This document shows, piece by piece, positions 7,998 through 16,400 of a stretch of DNA of 64,000 nucleotides. The first letter of the stretch is position 1; the number at the start of each line of letters is the position of its first letter. The stretch comes from Methylorubrum thiocyanatum. Lineage in GTDB: Bacteria; Pseudomonadota; Alphaproteobacteria; Rhizobiales; Beijerinckiaceae. The notes beneath the pieces were generated by a model. It did not search any database. It had not been told where the DNA came from and was given only the letters and a program-made list of their open reading frames with translations. Both the position numbers and the translations under genes were made by a program. The stretch is from contig JACJIB010000001.1 in the NCBI GenBank assembly GCA_014138645.1, forward strand, positions 682,001 through 746,000, given 5' to 3'.

Positions 7998-9692
7998 TCA
8001 GGCGGCGCGCACATTCGCCAGGAAGCGGCCCACTTCGCTGTTGAGATGCTCGGACTGGCGCGACAGCGCGGAGGAGGCGGCGAGCACCTCGGCGGCGGTC
8101 GCCCCCGCCTCCTCGGCGGCCTGCGCCACGCCGGCGATGTTGCTCGTCACCTCTCCCGCGCCCAGGGCCGCCTGGGCGACGTTGCGCACGATTTCCTGCG
8201 TCGCCGCGCCCTGCTGCTCCACGGCTGCCGCGATCGAGGCCGCCACCGCGCTGATCTCCTCGATCCGTCCGGTGATGCTGCCGATGGCCGTGACGGCGTG
8301 ACCCGTGGTTTCCTGGATGCGGCCGATCTGACTCGAGATCTCCTCGGTCGCGCGCGCCGTCTGGTTGGCGAGTTCCTTGACCTCGGCGGCCACCACCGCG
8401 AAGCCCCGACCGGCCTCGCCGGCGCGGGCCGCCTCGATCGTGGCGTTGAGCGCCAGCAGGTTGGTCTGGCCGGCAATGGTCGTGATCATGGTGACGACGT
8501 CGCCGATCTTGGAGACGGCTGCGCTCAGAGCCCGGACATGGGCCTCCGTCTGCGTTGCCTCTCCCACCGCGGCCTGGGCGAGGTTCGACGAGCCGCTGAC
8601 CTGCCGGCTGATCTCCTGCACCGAGGCGCCGAGTTCCTCGGCCGCCGCCGCCACCGTGTTGACGTTGGTCGCGGCCTCCTCGGCGGCGCTGGCCACGCTG
8701 ACCGACTGGCCGGCGGTGCGGGTCGCGGCACCGGTCATGCCATGGGCCGAGGCCTGCAACTGGGCCGCAGCGGATGAGACGAGGCTGACGACACCGCCGA
8801 CCGCGCCCTCGAACCGGTCGGCCATCTCGCGCATCGCCGCCTTGCGCTGCGCCTCCGCACCGGCGCGGGCCGCTGCGCTCTCCTCTTCGAGGCTGCGCAT
8901 GCGGATCAGTCCGTCCTTGAAGATCTGCACCGCGTCGGCGATCGTCCCGATCTCAGTGCGCCGGCCCTGGTGCGGGATCGTGACCGAGAGGTCGCCGGCG
9001 GCCAAGGCCTGCATCGGGCCGACGACGGAAGCGATGCCGCGCGTCACGCCGCGGGTGATCAGCACGGCGAGCAGAACAGCCAGGGCGAGCCCAAGGGCAA
9101 GGACGGCGAGGCCGATGGCACGCACCCGTTGGAACATGACCTCGCCCTCTGCCATCGCCCGGGCGGCGCCCTCGTTGTTGAAGGCGATCAGCTTCTCGAG
9201 GGCGTTCGACATCGCCCGGCGCGGGGCGAGACCCTTCGTTTCGTAGTAGGCGAAGGCCTCCGCTTTCCTTCCTTGGTGCGAAAGATCCATCACGATCCGC
9301 CGCTCCGCCTCGAAGGTGGCGGCTTCCCGCGTGTAGATTTCATAGAGTGCCCGCTCCTCGGCATTGGCGATGAGGGGTTCGTAGGCCGCTCGCTTGTCGG
9401 CGACCAGCTTGCCGAAACGCTCGAAATCCCGGTCCAACTGCGGGATCGTCTGCGGGTCGGCCGCCTGCGTGTGCCGCAGCATGACGCCGTTCATTCGCGC
9501 CGCCGCGGTGTCGATCTCGCCGAGCAGCCGGACGCTCGGGAGCCAGTTGCGCTCGATGTCGAGCGCCTGATCGCGCATCGTCTGGGTTCCGGCCAGACCG
9601 AGCACGCCCAGGCCGACGAGAAGAACAGTCAGCAGAGCGAATGAAGCGATCAGCTTGCTGCGGATGGGAAGATTCTGGAGCGACACGGACAA
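7998..9692 (-). CDS. Methyl-accepting chemotaxis protein
   Basis: A 564-residue transmembrane chemoreceptor. It has a first membrane helix at about 13-34, a periplasmic four-helix-bundle-like ligand domain (35-190), a second membrane helix at about 191-213, a HAMP domain (214-266) and a long cytoplasmic signalling domain. The conserved hairpin tip region ([15 protein letters not shown], with [10 protein letters not shown] after it) binds CheA/CheW. The ligand cannot be predicted. No che genes are nearby, so it is an orphan receptor. It sits between the deacetylase gene and rppH. Confidence 0.93.
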   Translation of the reverse strand: MSVSLQNLPIRSKLIASFALLTVLLVGLGVLGLAGTQTMRDQALDIERNWLPSVRLLGEIDTAAARMNGVMLRHTQAADPQTIPQLDRDFERFGKLVADKRAAYEPLIANAEERALYEIYTREAATFEAERRIVMDLSHQGRKAEAFAYYETKGLAPRRAMSNALEKLIAFNNEGAARAMAEGEVMFQRVRAIGLAVLALGLALAVLLAVLITRGVTRGIASVVGPMQALAAGDLSVTIPHQGRRTEIGTIADAVQIFKDGLIRMRSLEEESAAARAGAEAQRKAAMREMADRFEGAVGGVVSLVSSAAAQLQASAHGMTGAATRTAGQSVSVASAAEEAATNVNTVAAAAEELGASVQEISRQVSGSSNLAQAAVGEATQTEAHVRALSAAVSKIGDVVTMITTIAGQTNLLALNATIEAARAGEAGRGFAVVAAEVKELANQTARATEEISSQIGRIQETTGHAVTAIGSITGRIEEISAVAASIAAAVEQQGAATQEIVRNVAQAALGAGEVTSNIAGVAQAAEEAGATAAEVLAASSALSRQSEHLNSEVGRFLANVRAA

Positions 9693-9994
9693 CCCCGACA
9701 GGACGGCTCATCCCCGATCCCTCGGGAGAGTCGCGCAAATTTGCCTGTAAACACTTACCGGATCACAAATCGCTCATTAGATTCCGCCAGCGGCGCACGG
9801 ATAAAAATCGAACGAACTGCGATGTTGGCGCGAAAACAGGAAAAGACGCAGGAAGGCCGCTCTCTTCCCGTGTCGAATCCAATGAGAGGCACGGGAAGGA
9901 TGTCGCCTTCCATGCGGCGTGCGCGCGAAAGCAGAGCTGGCCGCCCGAAGCCCCTGCTGAGTCTTCCGGCGCCCCTCCGCTCGGGCTCGATTGC
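9693..9994. other. Intergenic region upstream of the chemoreceptor gene
   Basis: About 300 bp without a supported gene. It separates the deacetylase stop from the chemoreceptor start, both on the minus strand, and should hold the chemoreceptor promoter. The part near 9740-9830 is AT-richer than its surroundings. I see no convincing -35/-10 pair or hairpin. Confidence 0.5.
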
Positions 9995-11194
9995 TTAGGG
10001 TGCCGCGCTCGACAGCTTGGCGACCCCGCCCGGGCGGCGCAGGACGGCGCTCACCGGCACGAGCCGGATGCCGCGCGCCTCCAAATCGCGCGACCAGCGC
10101 GACAGGCGGTCGATGCTGAGCGGCGAGGCGCTGGCGGAGGCGAGCACGAGGCCGTTGCGCCGGGCCAGCGTCTCGAGGCGTGCGAGTTCCGCGTCGATGG
10201 CGTCGGGCCGGGCGACGGCGTCGACGACGATGTCGGCGCGGGCGGTGGGCAGCTTGGTCTTCGCCGCGACGCCGGCGACCTGGGAAGCGGACGCCGCGCC
10301 GTCATCGACGAAGCCGAGCCCGCGGGCGGCCAGATCCTTCAGCACCGGCTCGAGGGCCGTGGGATCGCTCATCAGCTTGGCGCCCATGAAGTTCACGGCG
10401 CCGACGAAGCCGGGAAACCGACTCATCGCCCAGGCGGTCCGGTCGAGGTTCTCGCCGGGGCGGGAGGAGGCCAGCAGCGTCTGCGGTCCGGGATCGCTGT
10501 CGGGATAGTCGAACGGCTCCATCGGCAGCTGGAGCAGGACCTCGTGACCGGCCTCGCGGGCGCGGGCGGCGGTCTTCTCCAGGTCGCTGCCGTAGGGCGA
10601 GAGCGCGAGGCTCACCGCGGCCGGAAGCCGGGCGATGGCGCCGAGAGTGGCGTTCTCGCCGATCCCGAGACCGGAGACGAGGACGGCGATGCGCGGCCCG
10701 GTGCCGGGTTCGTCCGGCCGGGCGTAGACGTCGAGCGGCCGCAGCCGGCCCTCGCCGAGCCGGGGCAGGGGGCCGTGGCGCCCGCGCTCGGTCAGGCGCG
10801 GGTCGGGCGCGGGCGCGAGCTTCACCTGGGCGGCGTTCGGCACGCGGATGATGACCGGCGCGTCGGGCGCCGTGGATCCGTCGGGGCGGTAGACGCTGAC
10901 GCCGGAGGCCTGCTCGACCTCGCCCGCGGATTGAACCGGGCCCTTCGGGGCCGGCGGTGCGGCTTCGGCGACGCGCGGCGCGGGGGTCTCGCGGATCTCG
11001 ATGGTCGCGCTGGCGCGCGGTTCGCCGCCGCGGGGATCGCCGGTGAGCGCGATGCCTCCGGCGAGGAGCACGAGCGTCAGGGCTGCGGCGGCGGCCGCCA
11101 CGCCCGCCGAGGGGCGCAGAGCCGGGCGCGGCCGGGCCGCCGTCGCCGCAACCCCGAGGGGCTTCGTCAGGATGTCGTCGGCCGCGTCGCTCAC
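9995..11194 (-). CDS. Divergent polysaccharide deacetylase family protein (YibQ-like)
   Basis: A 399-residue protein with a cytoplasmic N-terminus, one membrane segment at about 33-52, a low-complexity Ala/Pro-rich linker and a C-terminal divergent polysaccharide deacetylase domain (from about 170). The domain opens with RIAVLVSGLGIGENATLGAI, then LALSPYGSDLE and VLLQLPMEPFDYPDSDPG, all family-typical. The family is linked to envelope carbohydrate processing; activity is unproven. It follows ctpA on the same strand, but a strong hairpin between them suggests separate or attenuated transcription. Confidence 0.85.
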   Translation of the reverse strand: MSDAADDILTKPLGVAATAARPRPALRPSAGVAAAAAALTLVLLAGGIALTGDPRGGEPRASATIEIRETPAPRVAEAAPPAPKGPVQSAGEVEQASGVSVYRPDGSTAPDAPVIIRVPNAAQVKLAPAPDPRLTERGRHGPLPRLGEGRLRPLDVYARPDEPGTGPRIAVLVSGLGIGENATLGAIARLPAAVSLALSPYGSDLEKTAARAREAGHEVLLQLPMEPFDYPDSDPGPQTLLASSRPGENLDRTAWAMSRFPGFVGAVNFMGAKLMSDPTALEPVLKDLAARGLGFVDDGAASASQVAGVAAKTKLPTARADIVVDAVARPDAIDAELARLETLARRNGLVLASASASPLSIDRLSRWSRDLEARGIRLVPVSAVLRRPGGVAKLSSAAP

Positions 11195-11252
11195 CCGCCG
11201 TCCCGCCCTGTTGGCGCATGTTCGGACGACCGGGCACAGCCTTCAACGTGAA

Positions 11253-11292
11253 ACGGCCCGCAACCCCGGTCTGAACCGGTATTGCGGGCCGT
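11253..11292 (-). terminator. Strong hairpin downstream of ctpA
   Basis: A perfect 11-bp stem, ACGGCCCGCAA (11253-11263) with TTGCGGGCCGT (11282-11292), lies 54 bp after the ctpA stop on the minus strand. On that strand it is followed by TTTC rather than a long U run, so termination may be partial. Confidence 0.6.
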
Positions 11293-11346
11293 CATGGTTA
11301 ATCTTTCGCTAACTCGCGCGGCGGAGACCCACCGCGGAGGCCGCGA

Positions 11347-12669
11347 TTAGTTCTGCGTGGCCGGCTTCGTCACGTTGGCCGCACCCTTCTGGATGCCGTG
11401 CAGGAAATCGACCGCGGCGATGAGCTGCTTGTCCTTGGCCGGATCCGGCGGGATGTAGGCCGAGGAACCGCCGCGCTCCTCGGTGTCCTTCTGCTTGAGG
11501 TGGCCCTTCAGGCCGGCCTCGCCCTTGGTCTCGTCCTTGCCCTTCAGATCGTCGGGCACCTCCTGCAGCACCTCCTGATCCGGCTCGATGCCCTTCGCCT
11601 GGATCGAGCGGCCGGACGGCGTGTAGTAGCGCGCGGTGGTCAGCCGCAGGGCGCCCTGGCCGCCGAGCGGGATGATCGACTGCACCGAGCCTTTGCCGAA
11701 GGAGCGCGTGCCCATGATGGTCGCGCGCTTGTGATCCTGCAGGGCGCCGGCCACGATCTCCGAGGCCGAGGCCGCGCCGCCGTTCACCAGCACGACGATC
11801 GGCTTGCCCTTGGCGAGATCCCCGGCCTTCGCCGAGAAGCGCTGCGTCTCGTCCGGGTTGCGGCCGCGGGTCGAGACGATCTCGCCGCGGTCGAGGAAGG
11901 CGTCGGAGACCATGACCGCCTGATCGAGCAGGCCGCCGGGATTGTTGCGCAGGTCGATCACGTAGCCCTTGATCTTGTCGCCGCCGATCTCGCTCTGCAG
12001 CTTGTCGATCGCGGTCTTCAGGCCGTCATAGGTCTGCTCGTTGAACTGGGTCAGGCGCACGTAGCCGACATCGCCGCTCTCGACCTTCGAGCGCACGGGA
12101 CGGATCTTGATGATGTCGCGAGTCAGCGAGACGTCGATCGGATCCTTGGCCTCCTTGCGGGAGATCTTCAGCTTCACCGTGGAGTTCACGGGGCCGCGCA
12201 TCTTGTCGACGGCCTGGTTCAGGGTCAGGCCCTGAACCTGATCCTCGTCGATCTGGGTGATGATGTCGTTGGCGAGCAGGCCGGCCTTCGAGGCGGGCGT
12301 GTCGTCGATCGGCGAGACGACCTTGATCAGGCCGTCCTCCATCGTGACCTCGATGCCGAGGCCGCCGAACTCGCCCTTCGTCGTCGTCTGCATGTCGCGG
12401 AAGGCCTTCGCGTCCATGTAGCTCGAATGCGGGTCGAGCGAGGTCAGCATGCCGTTGACCGCCGACTCGATCAGCTTCGATTCCTCGGGCTTCTCGACGT
12501 AGTCGGTGCGAACCTTCTCGAACACGTCGCCGAACAGGCTCAGCTGCCGGTAGGTTTCCGCCGAGGCCGCGATGGCGCTCGTGCCGGAGAGGAGCTGGGT
12601 CTGGGTCGACAGGGCCGAGGCGCCGATGCCGAGGGCCGCGCCGAGTAACACGAGGGACACTTTGCGCAT
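11347..12669 (-). CDS. ctpA: S41-family C-terminal processing peptidase
   Basis: A 440-residue periplasmic serine protease. It has a signal peptide or anchor (about 5-30), an N-terminal helical region, a PDZ domain (GLGIEVTMEDGLIKVVSP onward, about 85-165) and the S41 catalytic core. The nucleophile Ser lies in GGAASASEIVAG and the general-base Lys in RSFGKGSVQ. The C-terminal tail is charged. Its ATG overlaps the stop of the upstream LytM gene by one base (TAATG), so the two are translationally coupled. CtpA proteases with LytM/EnvC-type factors act in peptidoglycan remodelling; the partnership here is inferred from coupling. Confidence 0.93.
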   Translation of the reverse strand: MRKVSLVLLGAALGIGASALSTQTQLLSGTSAIAASAETYRQLSLFGDVFEKVRTDYVEKPEESKLIESAVNGMLTSLDPHSSYMDAKAFRDMQTTTKGEFGGLGIEVTMEDGLIKVVSPIDDTPASKAGLLANDIITQIDEDQVQGLTLNQAVDKMRGPVNSTVKLKISRKEAKDPIDVSLTRDIIKIRPVRSKVESGDVGYVRLTQFNEQTYDGLKTAIDKLQSEIGGDKIKGYVIDLRNNPGGLLDQAVMVSDAFLDRGEIVSTRGRNPDETQRFSAKAGDLAKGKPIVVLVNGGAASASEIVAGALQDHKRATIMGTRSFGKGSVQSIIPLGGQGALRLTTARYYTPSGRSIQAKGIEPDQEVLQEVPDDLKGKDETKGEAGLKGHLKQKDTEERGGSSAYIPPDPAKDKQLIAAVDFLHGIQKGAANVTKPATQN

Positions 12670-14045
12670 TATCCGCGAACCTTCTCGCTGGAACTTCTCG
12701 CCCACCACGGCTCCGGATCGATGGAGCCGCCGTCTTTCCTGAACTCGACGTACAGGACGGGATCACTGCGATCATCGTCCTTCTGTGACGCAGCCTGCGT
12801 CACGTTCGACGGCGCGCTTGCCGGGGTGCCGCTGCCCTCGCCCATCACGGCCACCGGTTCGCCCGCCAGTACGAACTGGCCGACCTCGACGTTGATCTGA
12901 TCCATCCCGGCGAGCAACAGATAGTAGCCGTCGCCCGCATTGATGATCAAGAGTCGGCCGTAGGAGCGGAACGGCCCGGCGAAGGACACCCAGCCGTCCG
13001 CAGGGGAGGACACGACCGCCTTCGGCCGCGCCCGCAGCGAGATGCCGCGGGTGGTCCCGCCCTGGCCGTCGGGCTGGTTGAAGCCGCGCAGCAGGGCGCC
13101 GCTCACCGGCCTGGGCAGATCGCCGCGGGCCTCGGCGAACTTCACCTTGGGCGCGAGCCGCGCCGGATCGCGGGCGCCGGCGGCCGCGAACTTCTCCTGG
13201 ATCGCCCGCTGCTCGCGCTCGGCGGCGGCGCGGACGGCGTCGGCGGCCCGGCGGGCGCTCGACAATTCGCCCTCCATCCGGTCGACGAGATCCTTGAGGG
13301 ATTTCGCCTGGGCTCCGAGTTCGGCGCTCTTCTGCCGCTCGGCGGTGAGGCTCGACTCGACCTCCGCCTGCCGGCTGCGGCGGGCGGCGATCAGCGCGTC
13401 GAGGCGCTGGCGCTCGGCCGCCCAGCCGGCGAGATCCTTCTTCAGCGCCTCGCGGTCGGCGGCGATGAGGCCGCGCACCCGGACCAGTTCCGTGAGATCG
13501 CCGGCCAGCGTGTCCGCCTCGCCGCGCAACTCCGGCACCACGGCGCCGAGCATCATCGAGGTGCGGATCGCCGCGAGCACGTCCTCGGGGCGCACCAGCA
13601 CGGCGGGCGGCGGGCGACGGCCCATCCGCTGGAGCGCGGCCAGGATCTCGGCGATGACCGCACGGCGCGCCTCCAGCGACTTGCGGATCGCCGCGTCGCT
13701 GTCGGTGAGCGCGCGCAGGCGCTCCTCCAGCCGGTTCATCCGGTCCTCGGTCGCCTGGGCTTGGCGCCCGGCATCGAGCAGGGCGGCGCTGAGCTTGGTC
13801 CGGTCGGAGCCGATGGCGGCGATCTCGGTTTCGAGCGCCGTCCGGTTGCCGGTGCTGGCCGCCAGCGCCTCCTCGATCTGCCTGAGGTTCTGGGCGCGCC
13901 GGTCCCGCTCCTCCTGCGTGCGCCGCATCGTCTCCGGATCCGGCACCGTCTGCGCCAGCACGGGCAGCGCGAGGCCGCCCGCGAGGCAGGCGAGGGCCAT
14001 CCGGAAGAGAGCAGGCCTCGGGGCGGCGGTCACACGTGGTCTCAT
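12669..14045 (-). CDS. envC: EnvC-like LytM-domain factor (murein hydrolase activator)
   Basis: A 458-residue secreted protein with a signal peptide (about 1-31, ending LPVLAQ), a long coiled coil (about 35-280, rich in Arg/Glu/Ala heptads) and a C-terminal M23/LytM domain. The metal-ligand motifs of active M23 peptidases are replaced: RGISLRA occupies the place of the HxGxD motif, and the HxH-type strand reads LYVEFRKDG. It is therefore expected to be non-catalytic, like EnvC, and to activate amidases. It overlaps rlmH by 4 bp (ATGA) upstream and ctpA by 1 bp downstream. Confidence 0.88.
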   Translation of the reverse strand: MRPRVTAAPRPALFRMALACLAGGLALPVLAQTVPDPETMRRTQEERDRRAQNLRQIEEALAASTGNRTALETEIAAIGSDRTKLSAALLDAGRQAQATEDRMNRLEERLRALTDSDAAIRKSLEARRAVIAEILAALQRMGRRPPPAVLVRPEDVLAAIRTSMMLGAVVPELRGEADTLAGDLTELVRVRGLIAADREALKKDLAGWAAERQRLDALIAARRSRQAEVESSLTAERQKSAELGAQAKSLKDLVDRMEGELSSARRAADAVRAAAEREQRAIQEKFAAAGARDPARLAPKVKFAEARGDLPRPVSGALLRGFNQPDGQGGTTRGISLRARPKAVVSSPADGWVSFAGPFRSYGRLLIINAGDGYYLLLAGMDQINVEVGQFVLAGEPVAVMGEGSGTPASAPSNVTQAASQKDDDRSDPVLYVEFRKDGGSIDPEPWWARSSSEKVRG

Positions 14046-14539
14046 GCCTCGGGATCGCCCCGATGATAGGGGTGTCCGGCCAGAATGGTCAGAGCCCGGT
14101 AGACCTGCTCGAGGGCGAGCACGCGCACCAGACCGTGCGGCAGTGTCGCCGCTCCGAAGGCGAGAATATGGTCGGCGCGCCCGCGCACGCTCTCGTGAAG
14201 GCCGTCGGCCCCGCCGATGACGAGGACGAGGCTGCCGCGCCCCGCATCGCGCCAGCCGCCGATCTTCTCCGCGATCCGCTCGCTCGGCCAGTCCGAGCGG
14301 CCGCGCTCGTCGCAGGCGATCACCGCCGCATCCGCCGGCACGAGGGCGAGGATCGCCGCCGCCTCCTCGGCGACCCGGTCGGCGGCGCGGCGGGCGCGGG
14401 ATTCGGGGATCTCGGTGAGATCGCAGGCGGTGACGCCGAGACTTTTGCCGAGCGCGACCGCGCGCTCGCGGTAGCGGGCGGCGAGATCCCGCTCCGGCCC
14501 GTTCTTCAGGCGTCCGATGGCGACGACGAGCAGGCGCAA
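14042..14539 (-). CDS. rlmH: 23S rRNA pseudouridine-1915 N3-methyltransferase
   Basis: A 165-residue SPOUT-class methyltransferase that modifies pseudouridine 1915 in helix 69 of 23S rRNA. The N-terminus RLLVVAIGRLKNGPE, the ACDERGR segment, the knotted SAM-binding site LVIGGADG and the C-terminal LALEQVYRALTILAGHPYH are diagnostic. No ATG or GTG fits; the TTG at 14539 gives the family-typical start. It opens the conserved cluster rlmH - envC - ctpA and overlaps envC by 4 bp. The usual upstream partner rsfS is not adjacent; a divergent MFS gene is. Confidence 0.92.
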   Translation of the reverse strand: MRLLVVAIGRLKNGPERDLAARYRERAVALGKSLGVTACDLTEIPESRARRAADRVAEEAAAILALVPADAAVIACDERGRSDWPSERIAEKIGGWRDAGRGSLVLVIGGADGLHESVRGRADHILAFGAATLPHGLVRVLALEQVYRALTILAGHPYHRGDPEA

Positions 14540-14782
14540 GGGGCGTGGACAGTTCCGGCGGACGATGTGTCCCGGCGCGATAGCATGATCGAGCCGGGGA
14601 CAGGGAGCCGGCCGGCTCAAGAAAACGTCACCGGCAACGTGAGGCGACCGGTCGAGCACGCGATCCTCGCGGGGGTGGCGGCCCGGCGGCGGCGACCTAC
14701 CTGCCGCCCGCAACCGACGACCTCTGTCCGGAGCCGGCCTTCCCGCGCCGCCACCGTCCGGGACCTCACGACAGGAATGCCG

Positions 14783-16093
14783 ATGCACTCGCCCGCCAGC
14801 GCCGCGCCGCCGCGCCTCGACCGCAAGGCCGTGGGAGCCGTCGTGCTCGGCAACGCCCTGGAATTCTACGATTTCACGATCTACGCCTTCTTCGCCACGT
14901 CGATCGGCGCGACCTTCTTCCCCTCGGACAGCCCGACCGACAGCCTGCTCGCCTCGCTCGCCCTGTTCGGGATCGGCTACGTGATGCGCCCGGTGGGCGG
15001 GGTGCTGATCGGCGCCTTCGCCGACCGGGCCGGGCGCAAGCCGGCCATGCTCATCACCATCGCGCTGATGGCGGTGGGCATGCTGATGCTCGCGGCCTGC
15101 CCCGGCACGGCGGTGATCGGCGGCTGGGCCCAGGTGATCGTCATCGCCGGACGGCTGATCCAGGGGCTGGCGCTCGGCGGCGAGGTCGGGCCGTCCACCG
15201 CCTACCTGATCGAGGCGGCCCCGGCCCGCCACCGCGGCTTCGTCGCGAGCTGGCAGATCGCGAGCCAGGGCTGCGCCGCGCTGTTCGCCGGCCTCTTCGC
15301 CACCGTGCTGACGCTGATCCTGGGGGATGCGGCCATGGCCGATTGGGGCTGGCGCCTGATGTTCGGCCTCGGCCTCCTCGTCGTCCCGGTCGGGCTCGTG
15401 ATCCGCAGCCACCTGCCGGAGACGGCCGGCGAGGGCCACGACCCCGCGGCCGCCGATTCGACGGCCGCGGTGCTGGGCCGGCTGCTGCGCCGGCACGGAC
15501 GGATGCTCGGACTGACCTTCCTCGTCATCGCCGCCTCCACCGTCTCGAACGCGGTCGGCACCAACATGCCGGTCTATGCCGGTGCGACCCTCGGCCTCTC
15601 GGAGATGGCGGCCAACGCCGTGCCGATCGCGCTGGGGCTGGCCTCGGTGATCTTCCCGCTGCTCGGCGGCTGGCTCGCCGACCGGTTCGGGCGTCGGCCG
15701 GTGATGATTTGGCCGCGCGCGCTGATCCTCGTGCTCGCCGTGCCGGCCTTCCTGTGGATGCTGGGCAACCCGAGCGCATTCAGCGTCTACGCCGTGACCT
15801 TCCTGCTCTCGGCCCTGTCCTCGATCAACGCCGCGGCGGTCATCGTCGGCATCCCGGAGGCGTTGCCGCGGGCGGTGCGCAGCGCCGGGCTCTCCATCGT
15901 CTACGCCCTCTCGGTCTCGATCTTCGGCGGCAGCACCAACTACGTCGTGAACTGGCTCATCGCCGCCACCGGCGACCGGATGGCCCCGGCCTACTATCTC
16001 GCCGCCTTCAGCCTCGTCGGCACCGTCGCCGCGCTGCTGCTGCCGGAGACCCGAGGCCGGGACATCCATGTCGACACGGCAACGCGCGGCTGA
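14783..16093 (+). CDS. MFS transporter of the metabolite:proton symporter (MHS) type
   Basis: A 436-residue inner-membrane transporter with about twelve membrane helices. The start of helix 1 (LGNALEFYDFTIYAFFA) and the loop motif GAFADRAGRKPAML match the MHS subfamily, which imports citrate, ketoglutarate, proline-betaine and related organic acids. A second conserved DRFGRRP loop begins the C-terminal half. The ATG at 14783 is preferred over 14777 because AGGA lies 6 bases upstream of it. The gene is divergent from rlmH and followed by a 307-bp gap. The substrate cannot be told from sequence. Confidence 0.88.
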   Translation: MHSPASAAPPRLDRKAVGAVVLGNALEFYDFTIYAFFATSIGATFFPSDSPTDSLLASLALFGIGYVMRPVGGVLIGAFADRAGRKPAMLITIALMAVGMLMLAACPGTAVIGGWAQVIVIAGRLIQGLALGGEVGPSTAYLIEAAPARHRGFVASWQIASQGCAALFAGLFATVLTLILGDAAMADWGWRLMFGLGLLVVPVGLVIRSHLPETAGEGHDPAAADSTAAVLGRLLRRHGRMLGLTFLVIAASTVSNAVGTNMPVYAGATLGLSEMAANAVPIALGLASVIFPLLGGWLADRFGRRPVMIWPRALILVLAVPAFLWMLGNPSAFSVYAVTFLLSALSSINAAAVIVGIPEALPRAVRSAGLSIVYALSVSIFGGSTNYVVNWLIAATGDRMAPAYYLAAFSLVGTVAALLLPETRGRDIHVDTATRG

Positions 16094-16400
16094 GCCGTGC
16101 CGACGCCCCGCGTTCCGGACCGTCGCCGCTGGCCCCTCGAAGGCGACGCCCAATCGGGAGCGCAGGATCGGGGCGCGGCTCGAAATTCAGGATAAGGGTT
16201 TCAAGCCAAGTCGCCGCCGCGTGATGCGGGTGGGAATGGACAGCTTTCTTCGTCGATTGGGCATCGGCTAAGGGCAGCCCGCCCGAGGGCGCCGGTCTTG
16301 ATGCAATGAATTCTTAGGAGATGTCGGACCAAGTACATCACTACGGGAGAGGTACACGCAAAGTGTGTCGGTGCCTCGGCGGCCTGTGCGGTAAAAGGCA
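16094..16400. other. Intergenic region upstream of the GGDEF-EAL gene
   Basis: About 307 bp without a supported gene on either strand. Base composition falls toward balanced GC from about 16300, as expected for a promoter region of the downstream gene. An AAAAGG ribosome-binding site ends it. I see no terminator for the MFS gene. Confidence 0.5.
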
